Translations under genes and position numbers: made by a program
The notes under the pieces: generated by a model
Databases searched by the model: none
What the model saw: the letters and a program-made list of their open reading frames with translations, nothing else
Told to the model about the DNA's origin: nothing
Shown: piece after piece, positions 1 to 18,429 of the stretch
Layout: the number at the start of each line of letters is the position of its first letter
Numbering within the stretch: position 1 is the first letter of the stretch
Assembly: GCA_009760855.2 (NCBI GenBank)
Contig: WPIO01000022.1
Span: 1,938,501-2,002,500 of the forward strand
DNA: 64,000 bases
From: Cristatella mucedo
Taxonomy: Eukaryota > Bryozoa > Phylactolaemata > Cristatellidae
Direction: 5' to 3'

Positions 1-214
1 TAGCTGTAGAAGCTGGCTGGAACTTGATTGCTAGGTTTGAAGTTTTGATGGAAGAGTTTTGCTGTTCTGCCACTAATCACTTCAGTGTCTTTTGTAAGAA
101 CGACAGTAGGTAGAGGGCGGGGTTGCTTCTCCTCGTTCTCCTTGTCTAATGTTGCCTTCTTAATGAGAGGCCTGTTGGATATAGGATCTAGAGGGCTGGT
201 AGTGTTGTGCAGGA

Positions 215-418
215 AAGTTTTATTTAGCACGCTCAAAACTTAAGCAGCTTTCGGTACGCATTCAGTAGCCAACAGACTTCATCTTATGCAACAGCGTAGA
301 AGTGAGAAGCATAGCTGAGTCAGGAGAGCAGTTGAGGTCGTGAGTAGCATGGAAGTAGCAGCTTAGGACTGCTGGAAGGAATGTGCCACAGTCAGCAGCA
401 GGAGAGTAGGTTATCTAT
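215..418 (-). mobile_element. LINE-B 3' fragment
   Basis: Read on the minus strand this is a decayed copy of the C-terminal coding end and 3' region of LINE-B (CR1/L2-like). Better copies lie at 34170-34405, 39855-40215 and 59922-60545. Shared landmarks on the plus strand are gccaacagacttc and gagaagcatagctgagtcag. It precedes the first FAM135 exon in the window and is probably intronic. Confidence 0.75.
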
Positions 419-1025
419 CTTGTTGACCAAACAAAACAAGAGTAACATTCTGTTAGATCACCACAAGGATCACTAGGTAAGCTGTTGGTTGATCTGGGAG
501 CGGTTAAGGAGACAGTCGATTGTCAACATCAGCATTTTTGGATTGTGCATCTGTGATTTCAGGATGTTTTTATAGGAGCTAGACTTGGCCTCAGCTAGAA
601 TGGATTGGTACGATCTTCAATAGTCCTTGTATGTCAGTCGATAAACTGTCAATGTTGATTTTGAATGCCTTTGTAAGCTTGAGTAGTAAGCTTAGTAGTC
701 CTAGCTAGTCTAATTTCTGCAGTAAACCATAGGCCTACCTGGACGAGGGTGTAATGTAAGTGCATAGAGAGAATCTAAATCATTCAGAGCATGGACTAAT
801 GTCTTGTTGTAGCATTTAGAGCCAGTGAGGGAAGGTCATACTTAGTATCGAGGCAGCAGGGACTAGATGATATTTGTGATATTAATATTATGTGAGTTAG
901 CGTGTAAGCACCACGCTGTTCATCTTTAAGGCGAGGGTTTCACGTGAGTTCAGCAGGGTTAGTTATTAACTTACGGCGTCTGTACATTGTCTATTGGCAC
1001 AGCAGCAGCATCTGTTTTTGCACAG

Positions 1026-6971
<5,946 letters not shown>

Positions 6972-9900
6972 CTTACACCACAGCACTATTAGATCTCGAG
7001 CCTGCATCACTTTTGAAATCCTCACTCTAGTATGGGAAGTCTTGTGCATAATCACCGGCCAGCAAGGTTAGCCTGGCCGTGGCCTGCTGCCAGAATGCAC
7101 CGACGCCGCCGGGTCAGCTTGAGGTCGGGAGCTCCTTTGAGATAATTGCACGGCTCAGAATCAGTTCATCATATCATACTCACTGGCCTGCCTGGCTCGG
7201 CAGAGCTGATGGCTGAGCGGCCGTTCGCGGTGGCACAGCTGCCGGTGCGTCCATCGACATTGAGTGCATCGCAGCTATGGCCGCCGCACTATCAATCTTC
7301 GACAGCTAGATCGTCTGCCTAGATCGCCGTCATCTGCTTTGCTGTGCCGATGCGCAGGCCGTCGCTCGGTCACTTCCATCCCTAACCCCTGTGATAAGTG
7401 TTCCTATCTATGCAGATTCGTCGCCATTCTAGCAGGTGCAGCACCTACTTGTTCTCACCCTATGGCAGGACCTACATATATCCTCCTTTAAAGTTCCACT
7501 AAGTGCATTCTGGTTTAATCTGGGCTGTTGAATGTCCTCAGAGTTGTATTTGAACAGCCAGCTATCGCTGACGATAGTGTTTCCATTTTCGCTAGAGCAG
7601 CCCGTTGTACGGCACAATTTTCTCTGCCGATGTTGCCGATGGATGTAATGAGCTGCTACGGCCGAAGAGGCCATGTGCTCGGAACAAGTGGAATTCCACT
7701 AGTAGACAGGAGTGTGATGGTAGGAAATGACTTGTCTTGTCCTGACCTAGTTCCTAGTTTGCATCTCAATCGATTGAGAGCAAACCCGGGCTCCTCGTGA
7801 GAGTTGTTCTGTGTTCATCAAATCGAATACCGTCTCTCAATGAAATGAGTGTTGCCAGGTTTGTAGCTGACTTGTTAACTGCGACCGTGCGGTCCCCCCC
7901 CCCATTCCATTCCCGTCCAACGCACTGGACGTGGACAATAGTTGTCTCGAACGATCTACTGATGAGGGAGAGCTGGGTTGGACTAATAATGATAATCGTG
8001 CCTGGTACTAGACCAGTACAGCAGCGCTTTTCAGCCGTGACGATTAAAAGCAAGCGATAGCGAGCTGCTTAACTTTGGCTGGAATAGCCATTACTTCAGT
8101 TGGAAGAATCCTCGAGGTTGAGAGCTGAAAGCTGAGCTGAAAATCTCATAAAATATCATGCTAACTCGGCTCTAGCCCTATTGGGCTGGAGCTGCTGTTG
8201 TTATCTCGGGTGGGAGGTCATGGACTGACTTTCAATGTCACTGCTAGTGTCACTCAAAGCAGCCTGACAGAAGGGAATTGTTTTTATGTATCGAGCAGCT
8301 GCTCCATTTTCGGCCCTCATTTCCACCTCCGGAAGGTAGCCCGTGTCGGCCGCAGTAGCTTCGACTGCAGCACAAGCTTCTTAATTTGGCTTTGTCAGGA
8401 TTTGCCTTGTTGTACTTGGCAGACCTAGACCTTGCACTCAAGAGTTTAAATCGAAGCCCAGCTCCTAACATTGTGTAGGCCATATTCTGATGTAAGCACT
8501 AAATCACTTTACACTAGAAGATCGGTTGTACGACGTTGGCGTGAGCTACTTTTGTGATGACACCACAAGCATTGAAAATATCTTTCTTTCAAGTCTGAGT
8601 AGAAACCCTGCGTGCACACTTTTAGCTTGTTTGCTCTTTAAAAACCCAGTGGTTTCGTAAATGAATCGGGTACCTAGCCACATAGCAAATTTATTGAGTT
8701 AGCTTAGAAACTTGATCCATTAAGCCGACGTATCGCTGAAACCGGATACATTAAGCTAGAGTAATGCTGAAATAGATCATTGTGCACGAAAACCACTTCC
8801 TGCCGTTTGAAGAAGTCTTATTTGTACAGCCCAAAAGAAAATTTCTCCGGAGTATGTTGAACGCTGGTCGGCGGTGTCTGCAGCTGAGGCTAGTCCACTT
8901 ACCACCTAAGAACCTGTAATTTGTTATTAGTGAAATCGCCCAGAACTAAATCACCAGCAAGTATAACAAGTTGCCAGGGTGTAAAAATTAAAGGTCCTCG
9001 GGCCAATTAATTTTGAGTCGACACCGTATTCAGCTAAAAAGATACGGATACTGCCACGCTGAAGATTGTATGGACGAATCGCTATGTCTTGCAGATTCGA
9101 GGAAACTGATAATTTTTTGTCAGCAAAAACACAGGTCACCTACAAGCTCATCCTTTCGTACAGCAACCTATGTAATCCACCTCAAAAGTTTTAACCTTTC
9201 TGAGTCATACGAACAAGCAAGCTGCCAGCAAGAAAGCTTTGAGCGTTTGCTGCACAGCATGTTTCGCAGCTATGTATACTCTTTCTTTCTTCCGACTGCT
9301 TTTGTATCACTCTCATTCGCTCTCTTGAAAGCTCGTTTGTTTGATTTGCGAATATGGTTGCTCCAGTAATTAAGTGGATCACGTGTCCTTCATGATAGCA
9401 ACTAATGACTTTTAAATTAAAATTGCACTTTCTGCTCAATAGCAGTGGCCAATTTCAGGTGTGCCTTCCCCCATGAGAAATATAGCACGTTCCACAGTTT
9501 GATGTGAATCGTCTACTCCGTCGCCTAACCCGCTAATAAGACCGCCCGCCCGTTCGATCTTCTGTCTTGGGTCTTAATAGAGGGGCGCTCATATCATGGG
9601 GTACAAAGTAATTATAATCACACCCACTTGTCATCGACCGTGCACCTGTCCAATCAATACAGCACAATAGTTAGGGAATGGTGCCGTGCAATCCCATGGC
9701 TAGTTGCTAGGCAATTACCAGTATGACTCGAGAATTACGACATTTGTTCAAAAGACTTCCAGGTGATCTATTAGTTCAGCTGACTTCTTCCTGAGAGGCC
9801 GAATACTGAGGAAACTCCACGAGACGATCGAAGCCAAGGCTGGGATGCCGGCCCAGCCTTGCCGTCAACCAGCTTTCTTCCTACTACGTTCTCCATCGCT

Positions 9901-10956
9901 ATACATGTTGTTGTGCGGGATCTTATTACCGGGTCGTCAAATTAACAACAGTCAGATAGCGGGAGGCATAATTACTCTTAATCTATTGTGCCTGCCGGAC
10001 TATAGTGAGCTGCAAGCACTGGACTCATCAGTCGGAGAGTGCGAACTCTCGAGCGAGTCATATACGAAGACAAACACGTGGTCGTGGGTGCTCGCACATA
10101 CACACACCGCACACATAAACAGAGACGGAACTTGACTAAACTAAGTCTTAGAAACCAAGCAAGAGTATGCCCAACATACTAGACGCTTTTTCTTAGGCCT
10201 TGCTAACGGCCACCAATATATGTGCCTAGGTTACACCTCGAACGACGACTACACAACTAGCTGCACGGGCTAGTCCACGATTGAGCCAAGTTGGGGAGAT
10301 ACCTTGAAAGGGGAACAATCACCAGAAGCCTGAGTTCTGCGGTATCGGGTTGGTAACAAAGCTTACCTAGGGAGTCACAAGCAGCATGCGCAGAGTGCAC
10401 GCATCGAGTTTGCAGAAGCAAGTGGATATATGCATACCAGCCACTTAATGGAAAAGATACTCAAGAGAGGAAAATCCGCCAAATCCAAGAGCCACTGTTT
10501 TCAGCATCTGCAAAGCAACCGACCAACCTGGATGTCAAAACGGAAATTTCCGTACACATTTTTAAAGGAAATTAGTCCCATTTGATATTTTCATGGTATC
10601 GCCGGCTATTGTAAGTAGAGTTGGCCCTGAATCCATGTGCTGTTTTTAAGGACCTCAAGTTCAGTTTATATAGGGTATCCCTTTTGAAGCTGCCTGGCTT
10701 GGCAAATGAAGGGATCGGGTTGTTTGCCCTACAACAGTACCACAAGGGCAGATTATTTACGTGGAGGCCGTACTTCCGTTGAAGCTAAAAAAAAAGCCGT
10801 CCTTAACATTGATGTCGAAATATTGGCAGACCATCAATGCTTCGCAGCCAGTATTTTAATTATTGTTCCTGGCGTTGCACAAGGTGCTAGCAAGTTCAAT
10901 TTCGAGTATTCCGGCGATTAACTGTAAGACTTGCCTTGTCTCATAACTTGCACGGG

Positions 10957-11112
10957 CTTGCTTGTAGCCTCTAATCAGCTATGCACAAGTTGTCTAGCCA
11001 TTTCCCTTTTGCACTCACGGCATCACGTGACCTGCTTGCTTGTAGTATCTCTAATCAGCTATGCACAAACTGTCTGGCCATTTCACTTTTGCACTCACGA
11101 CATCAGCTGTCC
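10957..11112. repeat. 78-bp tandem duplication
   Basis: Two diverged copies begin at 10957 and 11035, each starting cttgcttgtag. Each contains ctaatcagctatgcacaa and ends in ttttgcactcacg.catca. Differences are scattered substitutions and a 2-3 base indel. Confidence 0.88.
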
Positions 11113-11348
11113 ACGAGCCAACCTGAAATTCAAGCCACCACTGCCAACAGTCTTGAGGATTTCAAGTAGTAAGTGTTACTCGGCAAAGTGGGGGTATGCT
11201 GGGGCAGGCAGAATGACTATTTGGCACATAGAAATGTACAAGCTGCACATCACCACCTTAGGTTACAAGGAAATAAATAGCTGACGATTGAGGCACTCAC
11301 ACAAAAGCTTTCTTTTTTGTTTACATTGCCACCAGCAGCAAGACAAGA

Positions 11349-11354
11349 TTTATT
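11349..11354 (-). terminator. Polyadenylation signal of the peroxiredoxin gene
   Basis: tttatt on the plus strand is AATAAA on the minus strand, 136 bases beyond the stop codon. It is the first canonical signal downstream. Confidence 0.65.
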
Positions 11355-11489
11355 GAAGAAAAAGCCATAAACAGAAGCTAACAGACAGACAAAGAACGTA
11401 TTGTATTGTTGCTATGATTCCCTTGCCGTTCTTTACTAGAAAAACTCATTGGGAACTGCAGTAAGTAGGCTGCGGTCCGCCGGATTGGT

Positions 11490-11581
11490 TCACTTGCCTT
11501 CTTGGCGCTGGAAATAAGACTGACTTCCCTTCGGATCTGGCTTCATTGTCTCAGAACCAGGCTTCCAACCAGCAGGGCACA
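11490..11581 (-). CDS. PRDX: Peroxiredoxin exon 5
   Basis: Encodes [17 protein letters not shown] to [11 protein letters not shown] and stop. It holds resolving Cys174 and the C-terminal YF motif. Acceptor gcttgcag. Confidence 0.97.
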
Positions 11582-12589
11582 CTGCAAGCGCAAGGCGGTA
11601 CAACAAAAGTATTAAGACTCCAGCACACGGGCATGCAGGCAACAGCCGGCTGCCAAAAACAGATATCGCACACATCGCATTCTCTCTTGTACGGGTCTCC
11701 GAGGCATACGTGCTAGGCCGCAGCTTCACCTTCTCCGTGTTCATCGGTGAACTGAAATGCTTGAACTAGACGAAGGGTCTCGTCCACATCCCTGCCTACA
11801 GGCAGGTCGTTTATAGTTATCTGCCTCAGGATGCCTTTGCCGTCGATTATGAAGAGCCCACTAAAAAAAAGCCAAGCCCAAGCAGAGATGATGCCACAGG
11901 CTTATCGATAAGGTAGCTCTACCATTTACATATACATATACATACATGCATGCATACATACAAACATACATACTAGCGCCCACCTACCGGAAAGCTATTC
12001 CATCTTCAGTTTTCAAGACTCCGTAGGCACTGGCAGCAGCCAGTGCCTTGTCGGCAAGCAGTGGGATATTCATGTTGCCAAGACCTCCCTGCTTCCGTGG
12101 CGTGTTGATCCTGCCGAGCACGTGCAACCAGCATAAACCAGTGGCCAAACACAAAAAATCGGACTCAAAATCGCCAAAGCTGGTGCCAGGAGGCTAAATG
12201 ATAGCATGCATACCAACGAAAGCTAGCTTTCTCGTGGATCTTACCATGCCAAGTGGGAGTACTCGCTGTCGGTCGATACAGCAACAATCTCTGTATTGAT
12301 TCGGCGAAACTCGTCCGCTCTCTCGCTAAACGCTATGATTTCAGTCGGGCACACGAAGGTGCTGAAAACAGGATGTCGCGGCATCAAGTTGTGCACCCTT
12401 ACATAGACGAGCAAGCTAGCGTCGCAGTGTGACAACTACGTACAAGTCGAGTGGGTAGAAAAGGAGTATCAGGTATTTCCCTTTGTAGTCAGAAAGCTTG
12501 ATCTCTTTAAACTCGCCCTTCACGACGGCAGTGCCTCGGAAGTCAGGAGCGGGCTTGGCAATTTGCAGCTGTCCGATCTGGTTAGCCAT
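11490..12589 (-). CDS. PRDX: Typical 2-Cys peroxiredoxin (PRDX1/2-like), complete
   Basis: Five exons on the minus strand (12589-12444, 12361-12245, 12110-11988, 11860-11730, 11581-11490) join in phase to a 202-residue protein. It reduces H2O2 and organic peroxides using electrons from thioredoxin. The peroxidatic Cys53 lies in FTFVCPTE, with the conserved Pro46/Thr50 environment and Arg129 (FRGLF). The resolving Cys174 lies in [10 protein letters not shown]. The GGLG motif (96-99) and C-terminal Tyr195-Phe196 are both present, the pair known to make eukaryotic 2-Cys enzymes prone to overoxidation. Length (human PRDX1 has 199) and the lack of a targeting extension point to the cytosol. The start ATG 12587-12589 is fixed by homology ([17 protein letters not shown]). 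A GC-rich, CpG-dense region lies just upstream. Identification is very confident; assignment to one vertebrate paralogue is not warranted. Confidence 0.97.
11730..11860 (-). CDS. PRDX: Peroxiredoxin exon 4
   Basis: Encodes [20 protein letters not shown] to [11 protein letters not shown]. The first codon completes active-site Arg129. Acceptor ttttttag, donor G/gtgaag. Confidence 0.97.
11988..12110 (-). CDS. PRDX: Peroxiredoxin exon 3
   Basis: Encodes [20 protein letters not shown] to TEDGIAF, holding the GGLG sensitivity motif. Acceptor ctcggcag, donor CG/gtaggt. The following intron contains a short (ATAC)n run. Confidence 0.97.
12245..12361 (-). CDS. PRDX: Peroxiredoxin exon 2, active site
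   Basis: Contains [18 protein letters not shown] with peroxidatic Cys53, through SEYSHLA and two bases of Trp88. Acceptor ttttcag, donor TG/gtaaga. Confidence 0.97.
12444..12589 (-). CDS. PRDX: Peroxiredoxin exon 1
   Basis: Codes for residues 1-48 plus two bases of Phe49. It begins [19 protein letters not shown] and ends LLFYPLD. Donor TT/gtacgt. The intron splits the codon just before the active-site TFVCP. Confidence 0.96.
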
Positions 12590-13420
12590 GGCCTACAACG
12601 TCGACTCGACGTGCAACGAGCTCGCTCGCGGCGCCGCCGTCTTACGCAACGGAACCGCCGGCACGGCGCCGCCCGAACAGCCCGCGCGACCGCCGAGCCC
12701 GGTCGGTAGGGGGCGCGCGCGGGCTCCCGTCATTAGCTAACCGCCTGCGCGGCGGCGCCGACTATGAACACGGTCGAGTGCACGGGGTGCGGCGTCCGCC
12801 GCCGCACGGCAGCCGGTCTTTACCTGCGCCGCTTGAAAATGCGAGACGCCGCAGCGAGGCAGCCCGCGCACACTTGGCACCATGCGGGGAGGTGGCCAAC
12901 AAAAAACTCGACCGTTAGTCAGACATCGCGCGGCCGCCGCACGGCAACCCAGGGCTCGTGCGAAAGGTCCACGGACGGTGGCTAGCATCCCTAAACGTAT
13001 AGCAACGGGGCGGCGTGTGAGGCGGCGGCGGCGGCGCCGGCTCGCGCGCGGCCGCTACCGGGGCCGCGTGGTCCGGCCTGCGGCTTCCGCGCCCACCGAG
13101 CCCAGCTACGGCGGCGGCGGCACAAAAAATGCTCCTCGCGTCAGAGAGAGGAGGCACCGCACGCGCCCGCACGGAGTCTTTTATCAGCGGCGCGTGCGCG
13201 CGGCGGATTGTCGCGGGCGGTCGCGCAGCCGCCGCCGGGAATCCCGAGACTCGCGATGGCGCCGGACAGGCGTAATTACGCCGCCACCTACACGCACGTC
13301 ACTGCTACAGCACTGAGCCGCGCTGACTTACAAAGAAGAAGCGAGAGAGCGCGTCGTTCAGACGGCCGCGAACACCAAGACTCACCCTTGTCCAATTGTG
13401 TACCCACGCGGCGGTGCGAC
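12590..13420. promoter_or_regulatory. GC-rich, CpG-dense region upstream of peroxiredoxin
   Basis: Immediately upstream of the peroxiredoxin ATG. CG dinucleotides are very frequent and there are GGC-repeat runs around 13018-13110. Open frames here on both strands are Arg/Ala/Pro-rich, as expected from GC-rich noncoding DNA. Probably the promoter and 5' UTR. No TATA box was identified. Confidence 0.5.
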
Positions 13421-16300
13421 TAACCGGCGTGCAGTGCGCAGATAAACCACGTAAGAGAGCCTAGATACCCGTATGAGGGGCGCAGTGCGCAGGCGTGGCA
13501 CTTACCTTCGCCATAGATACACTTGGCGATGCGTGTCGCGCGGAGTAACGGCTCCTCTTCCGCCCGACAGGCCACGCCCCTCTGTGCAGGAGCAGTTTTT
13601 CGGAGCATTAAAAACCCTGTGACCATGTTATTCAGTCAATACTGCACGACTTTTCCTTAATGGTGCTGACAATTTCGGTCAAAGCAGGAATCGTTCTTCG
13701 TGCGCAGTGCTCGTCGACCATGCATTCCATACAGCAATCAATGTCCCACGGGAGTACGACATTTTGAGACCCAGATAACGGGTAGCCTCCGAGGTGTGGG
13801 AGATGCGAGAATGCCTAGCTAGGGAGCAAGGAAGGAAGTCGGATAAGTACGTTGGTGCGAGCGAGTGACTGCAGTACCGTTGAGGACAGACTAGTGTCGC
13901 ATGACAGCGGCTCTGACGGAGGTCGTTCTCGCGGAGACGCGAGCGCGCGGACAACGAAGGGCGATCAACGAGACTCCATCTTCATTCTCTCAGAGCGTAC
14001 ATATACAAGCTGGCTGACTCGTCGAATATGGGGTCGTGCAGCTGCGGCGGGTAACATCCTTAGATCAAGGGCCGGACTCTGCCGAGCCAATTGTCCAACC
14101 ACCTGCTGCAGGCAAGGCATACATTAGTGGCCGATGCTGCCATCCTAATTACACAATAGCCGGAGCAGCAGGCGCACACAACACGACCAGACGAGCTGCT
14201 GAGTTCTGCTTCAGTTCAGTTCAGCTTCAGAGAGCGGAGGGCACGGACCGGAATCCTGAATAAAGAGAATTGAAGCGGTCACGACCCGATTTCACAAACG
14301 CTTGAACTAGTCTTCAAGTCGGGTACCCTCTCTATGTTAGGACAATAGTTGCACGGGGAAGGCTAACCGGCTAACGGCCTCCGCGAGGGCTAAGGGGCAA
14401 TTTCGGAGAACGTAACCCTTTGGAGAAGTTGAACTGGGGTAATTTTCTGCTGAGACAGCTCTGCTCAACCCTTGCTCTATGGGGGGAGAAGGGGGCTTTA
14501 GGTCCCCTTGGCCCCTTTCCCTACGCCCTCGGCACCGATGAGGGCACGCGATGGAACGACCCTCTCCAGTATAAAAGATCCCCGTCGGCGAGATACTCTA
14601 TCGACGGTTAGGTTCGCAGTAGCCGATGTAGGCTGGGCATTGACGGATAACGAATGCAGGTCAGATTGCCAATCCACCTAGCGGTGGCCAGTCGCAAGGC
14701 AGGAGGTGCGTGAGGCTCGTTAGCCCGAATCGAGCAACCCGAAAACGTATGCTGCTCCTCGCCGCCGATGCAGCCACTTGGCCCCGCCCGTTGGCAGACG
14801 CCTTTTAACCTCCTCAACTACTACTCAAACGTTTTCCCAGACACCCTCTGCCGCGTAAGCCTGGCCTCGTGACCTGGCCGCCCGCTACTCAAGCACCTCT
14901 CGAGCTTTAGCAGAAGTCTCACGGGGAGTATCGGCCTTGCTAAGTGCGACCAATGTCCCACTCTCTGCCTCGGTGGGCGTTTCGATGCGCCCGACTGCAC
15001 CAATCGGATAAAAAAAGGGCGCCGCTGCTGCCATAGACGAGTACTTGCCGTCGTTTTCCGACGATAGCCCTTCTGCGAAGCGAGACCGAAGCAGCTGTGC
15101 GTCGTCGCCTATATGCGCACATTTCTTTAACCTCGGCGCTGCTGCCCCCATCGCTGGCTGCGTACTTGAGAGCTTTTGAGAGAGATCGGCGCGGCCGGCA
15201 TCCATCGGAAGAAGAGTAGCGCAGCTGTCATGGTGGTCATAGCCCGGATGAGCTCGCTCGACTATCCTCCCAGGTTGGCAGCCTTATATATAGGCCGGGG
15301 ACGGCTCTTAATTCGGATGTAACATTTTGCTTCGGTCATCGATTTGCTTCTGCTTTCAAAGTATCCATGATCTCACGAGGAGCAAGTTTAAATGCCGATA
15401 TGCACTGCTGAGCTACCGCTAATGCCTCGTCAACTCTTCGAAACGATCGCCAATCCCAGGTCGCCGAGAATCTCGTGTCTACTAAAGTCAATACGGCAAG
15501 CGACTACCTAGAATGCATAGTAGCTACGGGGTAATAGCCGCTAGTATTTTCTTCGAACAATGACTTCATCGACCGGCAGACACTCGCCCCAAAGAGAGAT
15601 CCGCTTCGGTTAGGCTCTATCCTTACGTGCCGGTCACGTCGAAAGTCGCACATAAACCGGGTTACGTGAATAAATGTCGCGGCTCGCTGCTGATAAGCCT
15701 GCTTATCGCGGCATTTCATAACCGGTCTCCAGTTCAAAGTCAGAGGCGGCCAAGCTCAAAGTTCAATCGCCTGGTTACTTTGCCCTCTCCCCTTTTCAAA
15801 CTGCTTCTGTCCTCGGACACGTGGCCTCGGCTTAGGGCCTAGCCCAGCCGTAGCTACTCTGGCGCCCTAGAAAGAAACCATTTGAACTTTTGGCCGCCTC
15901 CAGACGCCGTCAAACGCACTCGACAAATGCTAGCTGGGCGGAGTCGGCTTTGCACTTGGATGGAGTCGTTCGGCTGCTGCTGCACCGCCTTCTCGCGCGT
16001 CGAGTGCCGAGTCATTTCGGTCGAACCGAGGAGACGTCGACGACGCGCTGGCCTCGATCGATCGCGAGAGATCGTGAGAGACGATTGTTTGGCCCTAAGC
16101 CAAACACGCTGCTGCGACGGCAGCATCAACTTGGAGAAGAAAGGAGAACCACGCGACGGACTGATAACGTAATTGCTGCAGCGAGGAAGCCGAGGAATCT
16201 GAACTGACGCTGCTACTTCCTGAGGTAACCGCTCATGACTGCATCTGCATTCGATAGGAAGTAAAGAGTTACTGCTCGAGCAACGCTAAAGAGTGCAGAA
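13421..16300. other. Unassigned moderately GC-rich stretch
   Basis: No recognised protein and no splice-consistent exon chain. Isolated promoter-like strings occur (tataaaag near 14570, tatatatagg near 15281) and an aataaa lies near 14258. This is the pattern one might expect from LTR-type elements, but no terminal direct repeats, primer-binding site or pol motifs could be demonstrated. The minus-strand frame at 15205-14885 (106 codons) is the longest plausible open frame and is unrecognised. Confidence 0.4.
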
Positions 16301-18250
16301 AATGAATGGACGGATGAACTCAAGATTACACGCGACAAAAAGGAGACGTCATCCTAGAAAAATTAGGGTTAGGCCCCGGCGATGCTGTTCGCGCTAGTAA
16401 GACGAGCCACATGAAGGATGAAATTATTAACCGGAATCTACAGGTTCCAACATAGCCATTCTCCAACCAGCAAGATCTGCGGAGCAATTTTGGTTAATAT
16501 CGCCGTCAAGGAGCGTCATGAGCATCAGGGGAAGGCGGAAGTCATACCCAAGTTCGACGATTTAATAAATGTTGCTGTTTGACTAACTCTCTCACTCTCT
16601 CTCTCACTCATCGAGAATCAAGGGCATGTCTCGCAGATCAGGCTGGTGTACTTGTGAGCTCTGCAGCTATTAGTTTTTGGAGAGTGCGAGCGTCGAGAAC
16701 CTCGACATAAGTTTGGAGAACCCTGTGATGTCTGCTCGCATCAGTCAAGCGAACTGCCTCAGCTACATGCATGCGATCCCACAATTGTAAAAATAAAGGT
16801 CAGCTGATTCATCAGCCCCATTTATCTAGCACAAAAACGGTTTAGGTTTGAACCAGGAAAGGTTTAGCGGCTACCGCTACAGCTTGACGTTGGCAATCTG
16901 CCCCACGCCTCAGAAAGTCGACTTCATTAAGGAATGGCCGTCGCTCTGAATGAATTTTGAACTCTGAATGAACTGCGATCACGTGTCACGCTTCCTCGGC
17001 TTCCATGGGACGTGTATAGCACACTAGGCTGCCATTTCCGAAGCTATTTTCTACGAGCAGTTGAAGGGTTGGCCTTTTTCGGACAGTAGAGTCTTTCTGC
17101 TGCTTTCGAGATGCAGAAGCTTTGTATCGCTCGATGTGTTATGCAATTTTCGACACTGGATAGAAGGTGCTGCTACTTCCTAATTTATGTCTAAGAAGTA
17201 TAGAAAATGAGAAACGGCCATTATTCCCTACAAACTTTGCTTTTGCGACATAGTTATTAATTTAAATTGACCATTTGCAGATGAGAAAACTGACAAGTAA
17301 CAAAAGCAAACGAACCAAATTTAAAATTGATTTATTGTGGTCATACAAAAATGACCGAAAGGTTCTGAAGATATTCAAGATTTGAAGCTATACTGCAAAT
17401 CGCTTCTTTGAAGAAGCCCTCCACCTAAACATAGTCTCCACCCACGTTTTCGTTATATTGTCAATTGTACACCATTCAAAAGTCCAGTATGCATCCTGGT
17501 CAAAGCGCTCGCCTTACTCCACTGAGTAAGCTCCCGAATTCTCGTTGAATTAATCAGGCATCTGTGAAATTAAAATATGGCTAAGCAATACCTTCTTAGC
17601 TGTCTGAATTGTTACTCTTTCCTGAAGATAGCCGATTCATGTCAAGAGGGTGGGAATGGGGAGCTCAGAGCGCTGGGGTTAGCGGGGCGATCGATGGAGG
17701 AATGTGTGGATTCATGATGGGAGGTGGGGGCGCGTGCCAATTCTAAGCTCGGATGGGTTCCCCGTACAGAAGTGGCAGTTGCTCGACTGGTCAACAGTAG
17801 GTCTCCCTAACTCCAATGATTGCAAACTAAACCTCGCTAATCGCTAACCATGCCTAGCAGTGTATCATGAGAATGTCAGAATTTCACTGTGCTCATCACA
17901 GAAGTAAAGTTTTCATGGGACAAAAGTTATTTCCTACTTATTTGTGGCATACGGCATTAGGGAAAAACTCGGTGTACCCGAGGACAAGAAGCAGTTGGAG
18001 TTTCGTGAGACGCGAAACGAATCCTTCTTAGTCGACCCGGGGCCATTTGGTAACAGGTCCCTACCCATATCGCAGGAAGTTGATCGCAGTCAGTACAAGC
18101 AACAGAGTCGCTGGTATTGAATTCTTATCCTTATGCAGCAACCTGGGACATCGTGCCTACTTCTTGACGAAGGAATGCTGTGCTTGCAACTTTGAAAGCC
18201 GTCCTTCTTCCCAAAAATATTATATTATTTGCTGCAGTTTGAATAATAAA
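16301..18250. other. AT-richer spacer, nothing recognised
   Basis: Only short open frames occur, with no repeat-family match that I can recognise. A short (TC)n run sits near 16587-16606. Confidence 0.45.
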
Positions 18251-18254
18251 AAAG

Positions 18255-18420
18255 ATTAGCTGACTTGACAGTCATTTATATAACGACAGAAGAGCCTTGA
18301 CGGCTGTCACTACCGCTTGCAGCAAGCAACAAAGGATCGCCCACCGAGGGACTCGAACCAGGGGCCGTCAGGATTTTCAGATTTGGGGCAAGGATTCTGG
18401 TTATGGGCAAGGGGAGATTT
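18255..18420 (-). mobile_element. tRNA-derived SINE
   Basis: On the minus strand, a box-B-like ggttcgagtccc (complement near 18349-18361) is followed by tgggcgatcctttgtt. The family tail then follows (ggctgtc..aaggctcttctgtcg..tgactgtcaagtcagcta). The box A region is diverged. Confidence 0.7.
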
Positions 18421-18429
18421 GCCCCAGTA

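Larger units (their letters stand above)
6972..11489. other. Spacer between FAM135 and peroxiredoxin; no gene seen
   Basis: This 4.5-kb stretch separates the convergent FAM135 (plus) and peroxiredoxin (minus) genes, so it holds both 3' UTRs. The short open frames resemble nothing known and show no splice-consistent pattern. The only structure seen is a 78-bp tandem duplication at 10957-11112 and the peroxiredoxin poly(A) signal at 11349-11354. Confidence 0.6.

Noticed and set aside
13626-14294. Possible LTR (TG..CA ends, internal TATA-like string, AATAAA)
   Set aside because: No second copy, target-site duplication or convincing primer-binding site was found. The tggcgccc at about 15861 matches only the first eight bases of a typical tRNA-primer site.
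14885-15205. Minus-strand frame as a retroelement gag
   Set aside because: Methionine-initiated and of ordinary composition, but no zinc knuckle, capsid motif or downstream pol was seen.
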